A stretch of 16,393 nt of DNA, taken from NCBI GenBank assembly GCA_017430675.1, contig JAFRMM010000108.1, positions 1 through 16,393 on the forward strand, given 5' to 3'. The notes beneath the pieces were generated by a model that ran no database searches, was not told where the DNA came from, and was given only the letters and a program-made list of their open reading frames with translations. The translations under genes and the position numbers were made by a program. Source of the stretch: Prevotella sp. (GTDB taxonomy: Bacteria > Bacteroidota > Bacteroidia > Bacteroidales > Bacteroidaceae). Below are positions 1 through 6,846 of the stretch, piece by piece; position 1 is the stretch's first letter, and the number at the start of each line of letters is the position of its first letter.

Positions 1-295
1 ACCTGGCTTTATCTTCTGCCTTTGTTACGGGCTTCTGATTCGCCTTAACTCTCTTTTCCCACGGGAAAGGCAAAAGTTTCTGAGGTGTCAGTTTGCCTTT
101 GACGTGCGGCTGAACTACGATAGTGGCTAATAGCCTCATGCGTTCCCATTCAGCCTTATCGTCGGCTTCGCGTTGCTCCTGGAATACCTTACAGACTGCG
201 CGAAACTCTTTCAATTCCAGACGGCAAAAATCATCGTATCTCAGCCCTACCACTCCAATAGCAAATGCCAGGGCCTCAGTAACGCTTACTGACTT
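1..295 (-). CDS. Tail assembly chaperone, frameshift extension (GT-like), partial at window edge
   Basis: This is an open frame of 98 codons running from 295 to 2 with no stop, continuing off the window. It lies in the -1 frame relative to the preceding chaperone gene and has no credible start of its own: the first ATG is at 139, deep inside. It is therefore most likely reached only by ribosomes slipping back one base on the A run at 302-294. The translated residues look like real protein, beginning KSVSVTEALAFAIG, with a charged helical middle (VFQEQREADDKAEWERMR) and a later LTPQKLLPFPWEK segment. In siphophages such as lambda the longer frameshift product (gpGT) bridges the tape measure and tail tube proteins during tail assembly. 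The tape measure gene is expected just beyond position 1. The frame is seen directly; the role is inferred from position and architecture. Confidence 0.8.
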
Positions 296-303
296 TTTTT
301 TTC
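276..303 (-). promoter_or_regulatory. Programmed -1 frameshift site: A9 slippery run plus hairpin
   Basis: On the minus strand the zero-frame codons GAA AAA AAA AGT CAG TAA (303 to 286) contain the heptamer A AAA AAA. Slippage by -1 gives AAG TCA GTA AGC and opens the downstream frame. Two bases after the heptamer comes a perfect 7-bp stem, TCAGTAA (292-286), with a GCG loop and TTACTGA (282-276). The zero-frame stop codon TAA lies inside the stem. A slippery run with a downstream hairpin is the standard layout for -1 frameshifting; the spacer is shorter than the usual 5 to 9 bases. Transcriptional slippage on A9 is an alternative route to the same product. Confidence 0.8.
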
Positions 304-633
304 ACCGCCTGCTGCACCGCTACCGTCTGCACCTTTGCCCTGGTCGGCAATCTGATCACCCATCACCTTACTATTCCAGGATAATGCAACCTCTGGCGTA
401 ACGCTGTCTGCAAACTCCATCAGGGATAGGTTAAAATCCTTGCCGTCATGCTTGGATGCCGACGCAATGCAGCACCACATCAAAGTGCAAATGTCTGTCA
501 GTCCTACGGGCTTTCCTTCCACAAACACCTCTGATATGTCCTTTCCTGTTTCCTTCTCAAAACGAAGCAGTGCCCCCATAGTTGGCCTACAGGGGTATGC
601 CTCGTTATTGATGATCACTTTTACATCTTTCAT
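286..633 (-). CDS. Tail assembly chaperone, short form (lambda gpG-like)
   Basis: A 115-residue protein starting MKDVKVIINNEAYPC at an ATG 18 bases after the major tail protein stop. It has the size, position and helical look of siphophage tail assembly chaperones: a short beta-like N-terminus (residues 1-15), then an alpha-helical body with the segment GALLRFEKETGKDI (20-33), ending in a low-complexity tail rich in G, A and K (GAAGGEKKSQ). Such proteins coat the tape measure protein while the tail tube polymerises. The gene sits between the major tail protein and the expected tape measure gene, exactly where this family is found. Its last codons carry a slippery A run, so a fraction of product should be a longer fusion. 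Sequence similarity to a named family was not tested. Confidence 0.8.
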   Translation of the reverse strand: MKDVKVIINNEAYPCRPTMGALLRFEKETGKDISEVFVEGKPVGLTDICTLMWCCIASASKHDGKDFNLSLMEFADSVTPEVALSWNSKVMGDQIADQGKGADGSGAAGGEKKSQ

Positions 634-651
634 TCTCTCGGAATTAAAAGA

Positions 652-1110
652 TTACTCGTTACCTGATTCCTTGCCGGGATAGGTAGAGGGCTCACCGTCG
701 CTCTCCAGGCTGATAGAATAGGTTGCATCGTCCTGGGCGGGGCTTGTTTCCTCCAAAGAGGCGATCACGAAGTTACCCACCACATAAGGGGATGCGTCAC
801 CCTCACGCTGGAACGCCTTAACCTCAACGGCCTGGCCCTTGCCCCACTTGTCGGCAATTTCATCATAGCCGTTTTCACTCTCGCCGTAGAAGCGCAAACC
901 CTCAGCACTGATTGAGATACTAAGTCCCGTAACACCCTTGCCCTTCCACAAGCCACTTGAATAGCCTGCGGATGCAGCGGGCTTTACGGCACGATCCTTG
1001 GTCTCGCTGTTGAAAGTAAGCGTGTGACTTGTGCAATGGCCAACGGCCTTGCCGCCTACGCTTAACAAAAGATCGCTACCATTAATGTAGCCAGTCTGTG
1101 GTAATGCCAT
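652..1110 (-). CDS. Major tail (tube) protein, TP901-1-like
   Basis: A 152-residue protein, MALPQTGYINGSDLLLSVGG at the start, followed by alternating beta-strand-like segments: AVGHCTSHTLTFNSETKD (22-39), GLSISISAEGL (62-72), PYVVGNFVIASLEETSPAQD (108-127) and ATYSISLESDGEP (129-141). The pattern of a short N-terminal strand pair, a residue run ending in ETKDRA and a final beta hairpin with S/T-rich strands is typical of phage tail tube proteins of the TP901-1 class. These assemble as stacked hexamers to form the tail tube through which DNA passes. Its presence implies a long-tailed (siphovirus-like) particle. Its neighbours are the DUF3168-type protein upstream and the chaperone downstream, as in many siphophages. 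Confidence 0.85.
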   Translation of the reverse strand: MALPQTGYINGSDLLLSVGGKAVGHCTSHTLTFNSETKDRAVKPAASAGYSSGLWKGKGVTGLSISISAEGLRFYGESENGYDEIADKWGKGQAVEVKAFQREGDASPYVVGNFVIASLEETSPAQDDATYSISLESDGEPSTYPGKESGNE

Positions 1111-1132
1111 AATTCTTACTTTTTATTGGTTA

Positions 1133-1519
1133 CTAAATCTGTACTTTGAAAGTCAATCCCTGGACGTAGGCATCATCCTGCCAAAATTCCTCTGCGTCTG
1201 CCATCGTGCAACTGCGCATAGCCAGGCCGCCTTTCTCTCCCTGTTGGTAGTCCAGAGCTGCCCGGACTGCCTCAGCTAACTCAATGCTCTTTTCGTATGT
1301 CTTTGCAAAGCAATCCACCTCAATGAGTACACTATCAGCACCGGGATTCTGGCCCTTCACTGCATTGTGCTCAAAGCGTGTGCGCCTGTACGCCACATAG
1401 GGCAATTCGGCCTTGTCCGTAACTACGGGGAAAACCTTTCTTGCTATGCTCATCACGGCGGCATCCTTTGTGAGAATGTCACGGATTATAATACCTGCGC
1501 TTAAAGATGTTTTTGCCAT
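1133..1519 (-). CDS. Tail terminator / tail completion protein (DUF3168-like)
   Basis: A 128-residue protein. The N-terminal helix-like stretch (AGIIIRDILTKDAAVMSIA, 8-26) is followed by VFPVVTDKAELPYVAYRR (29-46), the kind of P-Y-V-x-Y strand seen in DUF3168 proteins. Then come a central strand VLIEVDCFAKTYEKSIELA (64-82) and a C-terminal strand ending YVQGLTFKVQI. DUF3168-family proteins (SPP1 gp17, lambda gpU relatives) form a ring that caps the tail tube and joins it to the head. The position directly before the major tail protein and after the gp10-like gene agrees. It starts at an ATG eight bases after the preceding stop. The family call is by eye from pattern and position. Confidence 0.8.
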   Translation of the reverse strand: MAKTSLSAGIIIRDILTKDAAVMSIARKVFPVVTDKAELPYVAYRRTRFEHNAVKGQNPGADSVLIEVDCFAKTYEKSIELAEAVRAALDYQQGEKGGLAMRSCTMADAEEFWQDDAYVQGLTFKVQI

Positions 1520-1527
1520 GTCCTAAA

Positions 1528-2124
1528 TCAGTTGATAAAACCACATTTCTTTGCCACCTTCTCAACGGCTACATTCAGATCGTTGGCCAGATCGTTTTCT
1601 ACAATTCTGTACATTTCCGGCGTTGCCTTATTCAGGAAACCGTAACGTCTCAGTCGGCCCGTTGATAATCCTGTAGTCTTTACATAGTGCCTGGCCCCGG
1701 ATTTCTTCAAACCTACCTTTTCTTTACGGGCTTCGGGTGTATAGCCTTTCCTCTTGTATCTCTGAGTTCTCGGCTGTGTACCATCCTCTGCCCACATCAA
1801 AACAGGCTTGTACCATCCCCGGCGGTTCTTGTGCATACTCAATCCTGGATGCCCTTGGCTCATCTGTTTAAGACTTGCCCGGTGTGCCTTGACCGTAACC
1901 AGGAAACCGCCACCACGGCTGTAGATGTGGCCTCTAATACCTTTCTCCCAATCTGAGCGATCACCCCTTACGGTCATTCCCGTCTGCCTCAGATAGCGTT
2001 GGGCAATGCCCACCACCGTCTTTGTCTCTGATCGGTACGATCTTTTCAGGGCGTTACGCATTTGCTTGGGGCTTAATTCCCTCACTAACTGCGTCCAATC
2101 GCCTGTGTATTGGGTTGTATTCAT
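1528..2124 (-). CDS. HK97 gp10-like neck / tail completion protein
   Basis: A basic protein of 198 residues if the ATG at 2124 is used (MNTTQYTGDW). A longer form from a TTG at 2151 would overlap the head-closure gene by 22 bases and is less likely. Features include an early helix with QMRNALKRSYRSETKTVV, a stretch ending in GGGFLVTVKAHRASLK, a strongly basic middle (HKNRRGWYKPVLMWAEDGTQ then RYKRKGYTPEARK) and a C-terminal helical segment with YRIVENDLANDLNVAVEKVA. HK97 gp10-type proteins act at the head-tail joint, and the gene lies exactly in that slot between head closure and tail terminator. At about 200 residues it is somewhat long for the family, with the basic middle apparently accounting for the excess. 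Confidence 0.7.
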   Translation of the reverse strand: MNTTQYTGDWTQLVRELSPKQMRNALKRSYRSETKTVVGIAQRYLRQTGMTVRGDRSDWEKGIRGHIYSRGGGFLVTVKAHRASLKQMSQGHPGLSMHKNRRGWYKPVLMWAEDGTQPRTQRYKRKGYTPEARKEKVGLKKSGARHYVKTTGLSTGRLRRYGFLNKATPEMYRIVENDLANDLNVAVEKVAKKCGFIN

Positions 2125-2129
2125 GTGGC

Positions 2130-2450
2130 CTATTCGTTCACTCTCTCGCAAATCAGGGTTTTATACCCTCTGTCAATATTGGGCAGAACGGCTACGACGT
2201 TGTAGAGATAACCGCCCAACTGCTCCACTCGCCAATTCTCGGCTACGGGGTGCGCGTCCCTGACGTTAAACTCTACTTGATAGTCCGGGAAATGCTCACC
2301 CACCTCTTCACTGCGTTTGCCCGTATTCTTCACGCGCTCGGCGTGTACGATTCGCAATTCCGTATAGGTTGTTTCCTCTTCACCGAAATCATTCTGGGCT
2401 GTTGACGGCTCCAGAAGTTTCAGTTTGTACTTCATTCGTCCCGCTATCAT
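2130..2450 (-). CDS. Head-closure protein (SPP1 gp16-like, phage head-tail joining)
   Basis: A 106-residue protein. The motif MKYKLKLLEPS then NDFGEEETTYTELRIVHAER is the hallmark of head-tail joining proteins, in which a first strand describing the 'R/L-x-P' start is followed by DxGExxxxY and a strand leading to an R residue. Later comes DYQVEFNVRDAHPVAENWRV, then YLYNVVAVLPNIDRGYKTLI, giving the small beta-barrel expected of SPP1 gp16 and HK97 gp9-like stoppers that seal the portal after packaging. It overlaps the preceding gp6-like gene by 62 bases from the ATG at 2450. A second ATG at 2435 (before KYKLKLL) shortens that overlap and is possible. Confidence 0.85.
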   Translation of the reverse strand: MIAGRMKYKLKLLEPSTAQNDFGEEETTYTELRIVHAERVKNTGKRSEEVGEHFPDYQVEFNVRDAHPVAENWRVEQLGGYLYNVVAVLPNIDRGYKTLICERVNE

Positions 2451-2754
2451 CTGCTACCAATTTTCTAAAGGGCTTGATTAGGGCCTGTAGCGAATCTGGA
2501 ACTTGGTACATCTGGCCGATGCTGTCAGGTTCACGTTGGTTGTACCAATGAGCACCGATCATCATAATGGCGTGTTTCAGTTCAATGGGAAAACTCCCAC
2601 CTCCCATCTGCGCCAATTCTGCCTGGGTTCGGTGCGTCGAACGGATAACGTGTGCCTCTGCCGTATCTAAAAGATGCTGCAAATACACATCATCGGACGT
2701 GAAATCATCAGCGTTGACGTGCTTTTTGAAAAGTTCCAAACTCACTACTGCCAT
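2389..2754 (-). CDS. Head-tail connector / DNA packaging protein (gp6-like)
   Basis: A 121-residue, mostly helical protein. The beginning, VVSLELFKKHVNADDFTSDD (3-22), followed by LQHLLDTAEAHVIRSTHRT (26-44), is characteristic of phage gp6-like connectors (HK97 gp6, SPP1 gp15 relatives). It has the usual central helix ELKHAIMMIGAHWYNQREPD (58-77) and the short VPDSLQALIKPFRKLV helix (86-101). This protein forms a ring beneath the portal. The C-terminal tail (SGTNEVQTETSGAVNSPE) is polar, probably disordered, and is encoded by the part that overlaps the next gene. It follows the capsid gene, the standard order. Confidence 0.88.
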   Translation of the reverse strand: MAVVSLELFKKHVNADDFTSDDVYLQHLLDTAEAHVIRSTHRTQAELAQMGGGSFPIELKHAIMMIGAHWYNQREPDSIGQMYQVPDSLQALIKPFRKLVADDSGTNEVQTETSGAVNSPE

Positions 2755-2800
2755 AATCTCAACCTAAAACACTATGACTTACGAAAATCCACTCACTCAA

Positions 2801-4225
2801 TTACTCTGCGGCCTCAACGGTCACGGTGCAAGTATCGGTGTAAGACTTACCGTCCACGGTGATGCTTGCGGTGATCACCGAAGAGCCTACGGCCTTACCC
2901 TCAACCAAACCTGCGGCTGTAACGGTGGCCTTGGCGGTTGTGCCAGAGGTGTAGGTTACTGCGGCGGTCTTAGGCAGAACGGCGGCTGCAAGTTGCAGGG
3001 TCTCACCTACCTTGATCGTCTTGGCGTGAACATTCAGGTTGATACCTACCTCACCGTCGGGGGCCTTGATCAGCTTATAGCAAGCAAATGCCTGCTCACG
3101 GAGAGTTGTGAGGCTCCAACGGGTGCGAAGGGTCAGTTTCATCATGCCCTTGTCGGCCAGAGTAAACGGATCGACGGTCATGTGAATCTTGCCGTGCTGA
3201 TTGGCGGCGAAGTATGACCATACACCCAGGCCGATGAACATATCATCAAGCATACCTGTTGCGGTGGCGTTCTCACGGATATAGTGGCTTACGAAGTACG
3301 GATCACCGTCCAACTTGCCATTCTCAATGATAAAGCCACCCTGGCCCTTGGCCTTTGGTGTAGCCTTCAAAAGTGCCTCTGCCTTGGCATCGAGCACCCA
3401 ACAGAAACCGCTCATGTTGACACCTGCATTGATCAACTCGGCCTTTGCCTCTAACAAGCTCAGGTAGTTACCAACCAGGACGGAGGTCTTAGTCTTTCCG
3501 CTGTACGGGCCTTTGATACCTGAGAAGGTAGCCTGCGAGAAAGTCTTGTGGTTCAAGAAATCCTGCATTGCCAGACGGAAACTCTCCTGCACGAAGGTGA
3601 GCACGTCAAAGGTGGCATCCTCAATAGAGGCAAACGATACCTTGACAGTTGCGCCAACCTCGGCGGGGGTGGCCTTCACGTTGTCGAAATTGATGTCCTG
3701 ATCCTGGAGTTGGACGGTCTCACCAACCTCTACAACCTTCACGTTATCGGTGGCATACGGCCAAACCAGGTTGCCCGTTACACCCGTCTGCACCTTCATG
3801 CCGACCTTATCCCAGATCAGGCCCTCAGACAAACGGGGCATCAGGTCGAACACCATAGTTTCCATTGCCTCGGCACTGGCTACGTTGTTCTTGTCACCGT
3901 CGTTAATGACACCCAGGGTAATTTCGCGCTCCTGACGCTTACCCGTGCGAATGTCCTGGAGCAATTCGCGGAACTGAGCGTTACGGCTCATAGTCACCTC
4001 ACGGCCCTGCTTCTCTGCTGCCTCGTTGGCCAATGCTGCGGCGATACGCATATTGGTTGCCTCCAACTCGGTTTTGAGTTCGCGGGCTTCGGTATTGATG
4101 GCCTCGCGCTGCTGCTCGGTCAACTGCTCCTTACTTTCGAGTTTCTCAGCCAACTCGTTCAGGCGGTTGCCAATCTCGCGCTTACGCTCGTTGGCCTTCT
4201 TGTAATCAAACTTTGGCTTGCTCAT
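2801..4225 (-). CDS. Major capsid protein (HK97 fold) with C-terminal Ig-like domain
   Basis: A 474-residue protein. Residues 1 to about 78 form a charged, heptad-like helix (ERKREIGNRLNELAEKLESK), the delta or scaffold domain found in HK97-type capsids that lack a separate scaffold gene; it is normally cut off by the prohead protease. Next comes the HK97-fold shell region, with strands such as WDKVGMKVQTGVTGNLVWPY and TPAEVGATVKVSFASIEDAT, then helix-rich segments with SFRLAMQDFLNHKTFSQATF. A final module from about residue 395 (VHAKTIKVGETLQLAA to VTYTSGTTAKATVTAAGLVE) matches a bacterial group-2 Ig-like (Big_2) domain, presumably displayed on the outer surface. The gene directly follows the protease gene. 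The ATG at 4225 is followed by typical capsid residues MSKPKFDYKK. Confidence 0.93.
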   Translation of the reverse strand: MSKPKFDYKKANERKREIGNRLNELAEKLESKEQLTEQQREAINTEARELKTELEATNMRIAAALANEAAEKQGREVTMSRNAQFRELLQDIRTGKRQEREITLGVINDGDKNNVASAEAMETMVFDLMPRLSEGLIWDKVGMKVQTGVTGNLVWPYATDNVKVVEVGETVQLQDQDINFDNVKATPAEVGATVKVSFASIEDATFDVLTFVQESFRLAMQDFLNHKTFSQATFSGIKGPYSGKTKTSVLVGNYLSLLEAKAELINAGVNMSGFCWVLDAKAEALLKATPKAKGQGGFIIENGKLDGDPYFVSHYIRENATATGMLDDMFIGLGVWSYFAANQHGKIHMTVDPFTLADKGMMKLTLRTRWSLTTLREQAFACYKLIKAPDGEVGINLNVHAKTIKVGETLQLAAAVLPKTAAVTYTSGTTAKATVTAAGLVEGKAVGSSVITASITVDGKSYTDTCTVTVEAAE

Positions 4226-4254
4226 AATTTTTTTAGTTTGATGGGTTAATACTT

Positions 4255-4968
4255 TTATTCCAAATCTCTTGCGATAGTGCGCAACTCTTCGGCCTGCTTG
4301 TGGCGGGCCTGGCGATCTGCCTGCTCTCGCTGCTGTGCTTCGATCTCTTCCTGGGTCGGCCCGGTTTTGGGCTTATGTGCCTCTGCAAACTCTCTCACCT
4401 GCTGCTCACGGGCTTTAACCTCCGTGTCCTCATAGGCGGGCTGTGCTGCAATGGTCACGTCACAAATGCCCTCGATCTTCTTTACATGGCGCAAATAGAT
4501 GGTGGCTCCCCAATCCGTCTTTTCCTCAGTCTCTTCGTAACTCACACAATTCTCTGAATCGTCCTCGTTAGTCCAATAGATAAATGACATTTCTGTGAGA
4601 TCACCACGCTTGGCCAATTCCAGGGCCTTGTCACCGTCAACGGTATGCGGCATTTCACACTCGACTTTCAGACCTATTTCGTCCAAAGTCAGTTTCAACG
4701 TACCCGTTCCCTTATCCCAACGGCCTAAGATGGCCTGGCGATTGTGGAACATCGTAAAGTAGATGCGCTGCTCCCGTAGCATTTCATCGGTAATACACCC
4801 CTTTTCCAGAATCTCGTAGAAAGGGAAGTAATAGCCGATGAGCACAGAGCGCACACCGAATTTCAGGGCGTAGCCCTCCAAAACGCGGCTTTCGGCCTCG
4901 CCCTCTCCGGCCTCACGCAAATGCAGTGAGACGGGTAAAATCAGGGTTCTTTTCTGAATCTCTTTCAT
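4255..4968 (-). CDS. HK97-family prohead protease
   Basis: A 237-residue protein with the signature of the S78 (U35) prohead proteases. It has RVLEGYALKFGVRS (28-41), the region ending FTMFHNRQAILGRW with the likely catalytic His75, and GDLTEMSFIYW with the likely catalytic Ser128, followed by GICDVTIAAQPAYEDTEV (167-184), the usual 'L-x-E-V-S-x-V-x-x-P-A-Y' region. It is expected to cleave the N-terminal delta domain of the capsid protein and then itself during head maturation. The C-terminal 45 residues are very rich in Q, E and R (EEIEAQQREQADRQARHKQ) and look coiled-coil, perhaps adding scaffold function. It lies between portal and capsid, as usual. Confidence 0.92.
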   Translation of the reverse strand: MKEIQKRTLILPVSLHLREAGEGEAESRVLEGYALKFGVRSVLIGYYFPFYEILEKGCITDEMLREQRIYFTMFHNRQAILGRWDKGTGTLKLTLDEIGLKVECEMPHTVDGDKALELAKRGDLTEMSFIYWTNEDDSENCVSYEETEEKTDWGATIYLRHVKKIEGICDVTIAAQPAYEDTEVKAREQQVREFAEAHKPKTGPTQEEIEAQQREQADRQARHKQAEELRTIARDLE

Positions 4969-4977
4969 ACGGCTCTC

Positions 4978-6225
4978 TTATTTGGTTTCACCATTGTTAA
5001 TACTCTCGTTTTCACCTGTGAACTTCTTACTGCCTAACTCTCCCAGGTTCATACTCAGGTAGATTTTATCGCCACCTTCGACGGCAGGCTGATTTTCCTT
5101 AGTGCGTACCGTGTTAATGCTGTACGTGCCATTGCCGATCATGTTGCTGTAATACTTGGCCTTGGTGATCAAGTCCATAGAGAACAGGCTTTCGCGGTCA
5201 AACTTGAATATGCGTTTGCAGCACATAGAACGGCCAACCAACTTTCTCTGGAACTCATCTTCAATGGCTGTAAGTATGCAGTCCAATGTCTGTGTCAGGT
5301 ACGCCACATCTGCCTGCTCCGGCATCTTGTAGTTACTGCCTGTCATATCGTAGAGGTAGATAGGCGGTACACCTGTTAGGCGGCTGATCTCCGGGATGGA
5401 GAATTTGCGGCTTTCAAGAAACTGCATATCCGTTGAGGTCAACGAAAGCTGCTTGAAATCAACGTCGCCTGGCAGGGACACAATGCGCTTGCCGTCCTGA
5501 AATAAACTCTCAGTGGAATTGGCCACCTTTTCAAGTTGTTCATCCTGGTACTCTCCCATACCCCGGATGCCGGACTTGTCGTTTGTGATCAGGCCACGGA
5601 TCGCTCCACCCTTGCCGAAACGCTCCAGGGTCTCTTTGTCACCCGTCGCCACAATAGACAATGCGCGGTTGCCCATTCTCCAAAGGGGCACACCACAACG
5701 CCCGTTGAGGGTGTTGAAATAGATGTGTATTACCTGGTTCTCATCGAAGGTGCCATAAACGCCATTGTAAACGTCACTGATGTAGTATTGGCCTGCTGCA
5801 TCATCGTATGAGCAACAAAAACGGCTAATCAATACCAACTCCATAACCTCACCGTCAATGATGCGGGGCCAGATATATGCGTCGCCATCATGGAAAGCCT
5901 GCCAAACCATCTGACGCTTCCAATCGAAAGCGGATTTTCTCGCCTGCGGCTGTGTGGTTAACAGGTAGTGGAAATCTGATGCCTCAAAATCTACATAAAT
6001 ATCATCTTTCTTTTTCATGTAGTGGAAGGGCAGACGTGCCACACTTCCAGAAAGTACGTCCAATGCTCGTTTGTAGGCAGTAACGCCGATAGCCTCATCA
6101 CCTCGCACGTTGACAAGGGATGAGGCAGCACCGTCCAGGCTAATGCCGTTCACGCCTAATTCGACCTGCACATTAGCCTCTCGCGGTTGTGTCTGTTTCC
6201 GTTTGAATATGCTAAATATGCCCAC
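4978..6225 (-). CDS. Phage portal protein (HK97 gp3-like)
   Basis: The portal forms the dodecameric ring at one capsid vertex through which the terminase pumps DNA. The protein has 415 residues from the GTG at 6225, read as MGIFSIFKRKQTQ, a very common portal N-terminus. The open frame extends to a TTG at 6249, but that TTG is part of the promoter -7 element and eight unmatched residues would be added, so GTG is preferred. Recognisable segments are VTAYKRALDVLSGSVARLPF, WKRQMVWQAFHDGDAYIWPR, SRKFSIPEISRLTGVPPIYL and DCILTAIEDEFQRKLV, in the order seen in HK97-type portals. The C-terminal part (TKAKYYSNMIGNGTYSINTV then RTKENQPAVEGGD) is also typical. It is the first gene after the promoter, followed by the protease after 9 bases. 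Confidence 0.92.
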   Translation of the reverse strand: MGIFSIFKRKQTQPREANVQVELGVNGISLDGAASSLVNVRGDEAIGVTAYKRALDVLSGSVARLPFHYMKKKDDIYVDFEASDFHYLLTTQPQARKSAFDWKRQMVWQAFHDGDAYIWPRIIDGEVMELVLISRFCCSYDDAAGQYYISDVYNGVYGTFDENQVIHIYFNTLNGRCGVPLWRMGNRALSIVATGDKETLERFGKGGAIRGLITNDKSGIRGMGEYQDEQLEKVANSTESLFQDGKRIVSLPGDVDFKQLSLTSTDMQFLESRKFSIPEISRLTGVPPIYLYDMTGSNYKMPEQADVAYLTQTLDCILTAIEDEFQRKLVGRSMCCKRIFKFDRESLFSMDLITKAKYYSNMIGNGTYSINTVRTKENQPAVEGGDKIYLSMNLGELGSKKFTGENESINNGETK

Positions 6226-6246
6226 GGTGCAAAAATAATTTTCGGT

Positions 6247-6278
6247 CAAAGATACACCTTATTCTTGCACGTCACAAA
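6247..6278 (-). promoter_or_regulatory. Bacteroidota-type promoter for the head-gene operon
   Basis: On the minus strand TTTG (6278-6275) is followed after exactly 20 bases by TATCTTTG (6254-6247). This fits the Bacteroidota vegetative sigma-factor consensus of TTTG near -33 and TAnnTTTG near -7. Transcription would begin around 6243 to 6239, leaving a leader of roughly 15 bases before the portal GTG at 6225. It is the clearest promoter in the window and marks the start of the morphogenesis operon. Confidence 0.75.
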
Positions 6279-6362
6279 CGCCGTTTGGTGCATCGTGGTA
6301 CACCTTGGCGAATGGTGGTAAAAATGTTAAATCTTTATAATTTTTTAACTTATTTACTTATT

Positions 6363-6512
6363 TTATGGTTTCCAAAAACGATAATACCTGTAGTCAATGC
6401 AGCCCTGGCAACACTCGCACACCTGGCATCCTGAAAGGGTGCAAATTCCATAGCCCGGCGTTTCATCGTCGGCCTGGTATGCAATGCAGGTATGACACAG
6501 GGCTACTTTCAT
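6363..6512 (-). CDS. Small cysteine-rich protein (49 residues)
   Basis: An ATG at 6512 opens a 49-residue frame ending at TAA 6363. It contains eight cysteines: C6 and C9 as CxxC, then C24, C29, C32, C34, C35 and C38 (GCQVCECCQGC). This density and the CxxC pairs suggest one or two bound metal ions (zinc-knuckle-like) or, less likely, a redox or disulfide role; there is no signal peptide. The C-terminus is aromatic and basic (YRYYRFWKP). It begins 8 bases after the stop of the 48-residue gene upstream, so the two look co-translated. I do not recognise the family. Codon use resembles the neighbouring phage genes, which supports it being real. Confidence 0.6.
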   Translation of the reverse strand: MKVALCHTCIAYQADDETPGYGICTLSGCQVCECCQGCIDYRYYRFWKP

Positions 6513-6520
6513 AAACGATC

Positions 6521-6667
6521 CTATTCCTCAGCCTCCAAATACATCTTGTTACGCTCACCGTTCTTGTTTGCGTGACGGCAAATAGACTTGGCCATTCTCT
6601 CACTCTTTACGGTAGTCTCATAAACTCCCTGGCCTGTTGAAATGTTGTAGATGTTGTAAACCTTCAT
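6521..6667 (-). CDS. Small hypothetical protein (48 residues)
   Basis: An ATG at 6667 opens a 48-residue frame ending at TAG 6521. The sequence starts MKVYNIYNISTGQGVYET, beta-like, then becomes a basic helix (KSERMAKSICRHANKNGERN) and ends KMYLEAEE. The mix of a strand pair and a helix looks like a small folded protein rather than a chance frame. Upstream lies GAGAT before the ATG but no strong ribosome-binding site, as is usual in Bacteroidota. It is followed after 8 bases by the cysteine-rich gene. Function unknown; small genes in this position between terminase and portal are common accessory genes in phages. Confidence 0.55.
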   Translation of the reverse strand: MKVYNIYNISTGQGVYETTVKSERMAKSICRHANKNGERNKMYLEAEE

Positions 6668-6714
6668 ATCTCTTTGGTGTTGTGGCGGGGCCTGGTGGCC
6701 CCACCTGGTTAATA

Positions 6715-6846
6715 CTATTGGCCGACTACTCGATCATTGGCTCCGGCAAGGATTCTGGCCCTAAAAATTTCATCAAAGCGTTTTTCCCTGCTCGACTTAC
6801 GCCCTTTAGAATGGTTTATCAGGCTCTTTGCTTTTATAATCCCCAT
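6715..6846 (-). CDS. Possible small basic protein (43 residues)
   Basis: An ATG at 6846 opens a 43-residue frame ending at TAG 6715. It starts MGIIKAKSLINHSKGRK and ends RILAGANDRVVGQ, is strongly basic and probably helical. It lies 47 bases before the 48-residue gene. A competing minus-strand frame of 27 residues from ATG 6889 (to 6806) overlaps it out of frame, and the plus-strand HIRAN-like frame overlaps its first 7 bases, so not all three can be functional genes. Between this stop and the next gene sits a perfect GGGGCC-TGGT-GGCCCC hairpin. Function unknown; I rate it below the two genes that follow. Confidence 0.35.
   Translation of the reverse strand: MGIIKAKSLINHSKGRKSSREKRFDEIFRARILAGANDRVVGQ

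Noticed and set aside
3548..4249. A 233-residue open frame on the plus strand opposite the capsid gene
   Set aside because: It is an antisense shadow of a firmly identified capsid gene; its residues (rich in L, H, G, V) show no domain pattern.
6687..6702. Perfect hairpin GGGGCC-TGGT-GGCCCC
   Set aside because: No T tract follows on either strand, so it is not a convincing terminator; it may still affect translation of the small gene at 6667.
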